From: Onchidella celtica
Lineage: Eukaryota; Mollusca; Gastropoda; Systellommatophora; Onchidiidae
Direction: 5' to 3'
NCBI GenBank assembly: GCA_963931925.1
Contig: OZ007569.1
Location: 41,628,021 to 41,692,020, forward strand
Length of the DNA stretch: 64,000 nt
Under the pieces are notes generated by a model. That model was not told the DNA's origin. It made no database searches and saw nothing but the letters and a program-made list of their open reading frames with translations. Shown here in pieces: positions 61,232-64,000 of the stretch. The translations under genes were made by a program, and so were the position numbers. Positions within the stretch are counted from its first letter, which is position 1, and each line of letters starts with the position of its first letter.

Positions 61232-61623
61232 GACCCTAGTTAAATATATAACTGAGTCATGTCGACGGCCCACAGTCCCAACTCGTTCGTCTAGTCTACC
61301 AGAAGTAGGTACGCGCGCGCCTCGCCTCTTCTGCCAGCTCGTAAAATCTCTGCTACAACTTGTAATAATTAAATATACTCGCTGATTTCAGACCACAGTT
61401 ATTCTTCCCGCCAAAGTTTAATTACCGAATCCTTGTGGCATGTTTCTGAAAACCGCCAGTGGTGTTGGCAAGAAGTAGAAGTTAAACCATCAATAGAGTA
61501 AAAAGTGAAATAGTTGAACATAACATCTTTAGCCGCAGTTTTCGAGGACTTAGATCTACATTAGCTGGACAGTGTTGACAAGCCAAAGTGAAACAAGAGC
61601 AGAAGTATCTTCATCAGCAAAAG
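61232..61623 (+). promoter_or_regulatory. Possible promoter and 5' untranslated exon of another gene
   Basis: AAATATATAAC near 61242 (TATA-like), TGAGTCA (an AP-1 site) near 61253 and CG-rich sequence at 61310-61325 precede about 300 nt that end in AGCAAAAG followed by GTAAGA (61624), a near-consensus donor. A strong acceptor, TTTTTTCTTTTCAG, occurs at 63340-63353. This could be a noncoding first exon of a gene extending right of the window. No coding frame supports it. Confidence 0.25.
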
Positions 61624-61675
61624 GTAAGACTTGAACGAATAATTAACAGTTAACTCCGTCACAACACACAATGAC

Positions 61676-61801
<126 letters not shown>

Positions 61802-64000
61802 GTTATAAGAAGAGGAGATCCACCTGATTTTAGATCTATCTTATAATCGGCCTTGCGGAACATGTGCTGCGCAAGCGTTTCGTCATGGCTACAAACTGAT
61901 CTATTCGTTTTATCCTATTCTTATTCAACATCCTCATTGCAACCCATTCACATCCAACGACACGAACCTGATCATATTCCATGAAATCTAGATCTATGTA
62001 GATCTAACCAGTGTTTTCTTAATGTCAAATTACAAACAACTGTTTCTTCCATACCAACATAATTATCAAAATTCAAATTATAGCCAACATCTTGATCTAG
62101 ATCTAGATCCATGGCCAGTCTAACACGAGAAACGAAAGTGCCCCTTCCTACAATCTTTCGTGTTAGAGAGTCGACATTTCAGTTTTTCCCTGTGCCAAGA
62201 ATAGCACGTCATAAATCATCGATTCATCTGTCCGCTTTGAGATAGATTTACCATTGATCAAAATGGGGCGATAATAATTATGATGCCTGGCGGCTGGAAG
62301 GTTCTAATCCATCTCGGGAGGAGGGGGGGGGGGTTGGAAGGCAAATTTTTGGCAAGTCCAGGTCGATGTTTGTGACGAATTTGAATACGCCTGTAATAAA
62401 TTCTCAAGCTTGTCATCTATCCTTCAGTGCGTCTGTCTGTCTCTTTGTTTGCCTGTTAGGCGTCGGCCAGTATGTACGTAGGCCTGCTTTGCTCATCTGT
62501 CTCATATTTTGTCTATGTGTATGTCTGTCTGTCTGTCAATCTTCACAATGTGTACAGTCATCTGGTTTGTAATGACTTTGGTATTAAACCCGAGAGTGAA
62601 AAGATTATGTAGACACAAGTTTGTATTTTCAAATGATCATTTTTCCACTAAGTCCCACAAGAAAGTCCATCGGTGTAAAGTACTTTTAACCTCGGTTTCA
62701 CAAATGAAGATGATTAAAATCATTATGCGTGTACAAAATCAACCACTGTTTTGCAAAGATTAATGTTTAGACATCCTCAGTGGTACACAGGTCTTTCGAA
62801 ACTACCGTGGTTCTAACTGCACAGATGGCAAATGTGTGTTTAACAGAAATCAGTCTGTCAGTAATTAAACAGTCATCGACTTTACCCAGCTACCATACCA
62901 TCAATCATGAATAGTGGCTGAAGTAATACTATAAAAAAAAAAAAAAACCATTTTATATGGCAAGTTTATACCGATATTGCACAAAGAAAGGAAGAAGGAA
63001 ATGAAATGTAAAAGGAAAACTGCAGGTGGGGAACCCAATGTCAAAAGCATACAAAACCAAACAAACAAAACAAAACAGGAAATCTGCACATTCAACTTCA
63101 CGTTTTAAAAGGGTGTATTTAAAAAGCACTGCTTCAATTGGCTCGGTGGATTTGGCGCTAAGTGAGGCAACCACAAGGGCGGGGTATTGTTAAAATAATA
63201 ATTATGATCATGACGTGGGTAGAGGGACTTGACTTTCACTTTCGGCTCTTCAGAGAGAAAGCGAAAGTTTCCAGTGCAATGAAACTGAATTTTACAGAGC
63301 ATGGTGACCTGTGGTTCATGTGAACTCTTAACACGTTTGTTTTTTCTTTTCAGTACAAAAACTAGGGCCAGGTTTTCTTTCCTTCTCCATTCATGCCCAT
63401 CTGTGTGTGTGATTCTCTGTGTGTATCCCTCTCACATCCGTTGCCTGATATGCATTCTTTGTTATGCATCACATTAAAAAAAAAAAAAAAATTATTTCAC
63501 CATCAGCTTTAAAATTTTTCAAAATTTTCATTCATTCATTCATTCATTCATTCTTCATAGACTTAATCCTTCCCCTAATTTCCACTTAGCATACCTTCGG
63601 CCATTACTGTGTTCAACCACCTGTTGGCTCTTTCTTTCTTACTGTTTTCTCGTTTGTTCCTTGGTTCTTCATTCCCTTTTTGCGGAGAAAAAATGAGGAG
63701 TCAAAAAGAATTTAGGTTATTTTGCGTTCTCGATCAGCCATTATCAAAGACTCGGTCTTTGATGCCGTCACTGCTCCACCTTAATGGTATAAGTCATGTT
63801 TGACACTTTTGAGATATTAAGAAAAACTGTTTCTTTTCCTGACATTTGGTGACTTGTACCTTTATGATTCTATTGGATTACTACTTTTTCCCCACAAGCG
63901 CATTTCTTTTTCTGTAATATTATCTGACAGCCCTGATTTGCTTGGACATGCAATGAACCGTCAGTTGATTTTTGGCACAAAAGTCCGACATGTGCCATTA
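61802..64000. other. Right end, no gene confirmed
   Basis: This includes (GTCT)n patches at 62430-62450 and 62522-62538, a G run near 62322, a (CATT)n at 63529-63553 and an A run at 63475-63491. If the 61623 donor is real, this would be intron plus perhaps one exon starting at 63354. Confidence 0.4.

Overview
The window looks like nuclear DNA from an invertebrate animal, most likely a mollusc. It is AT-rich, its genes are split by GT-AG introns, and it carries many microsatellites, long G/C homopolymers and several classes of transposable element. The mollusc assignment is inference, drawn from the Fos sequence, the mobile-element types and the repeated TAGATCTA motif.

Layout. Positions 1-2257 (minus strand) hold the 5' part of a Ty3/gypsy-type LTR retrotransposon: LTR, tRNA-Leu-type primer site, gag with protease, and the start of the reverse transcriptase in the -1 frame. 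From 3137 to about 6154 (minus) lie two connected exons, and perhaps a first exon, of a gene I do not recognise. From about 10.4 to 37.7 kb (plus) lies the main gene of the window, a Fos-family bZIP transcription factor (fos/kayak). It has a first coding exon (10823-10939), a Q/H-rich alternative or second exon (12053/12065-12388), a conserved exon (12911-13270), a 108-nt basic-region exon (32892-32999) and a last exon with the leucine zipper and C-terminus (33770-34366). A 19.6-kb intron between the third and fourth exons contains a two-zone minisatellite: 21 x 44 bp followed by 16 x 85 bp. Just upstream of the first exon are a perfect CArG box, CRE-like sites, an E-box and two AP-1 sites, the element set known from vertebrate c-fos.

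From 41.5 to 64 kb the DNA is a patchwork of mobile elements. It contains a tRNA-derived SINE fragment; a 5'-truncated LINE with an intact RNase H domain, split by a 1160-bp solo LTR; a 49-bp hairpin flanked by an 8-bp direct repeat; a foldback family present in two inverted copies, one of them broken by a second truncated LINE; and a 1064-bp terminal-inverted-repeat element with a perfect 9-bp target duplication. A possible 5' untranslated exon of another gene ends at 61623.

Fos would act as a nuclear heterodimer partner of Jun at AP-1 sites, and the AP-1 sites at its own promoter suggest feedback. The other genes show no functional link to it. Boundaries were read by eye; no search was run.
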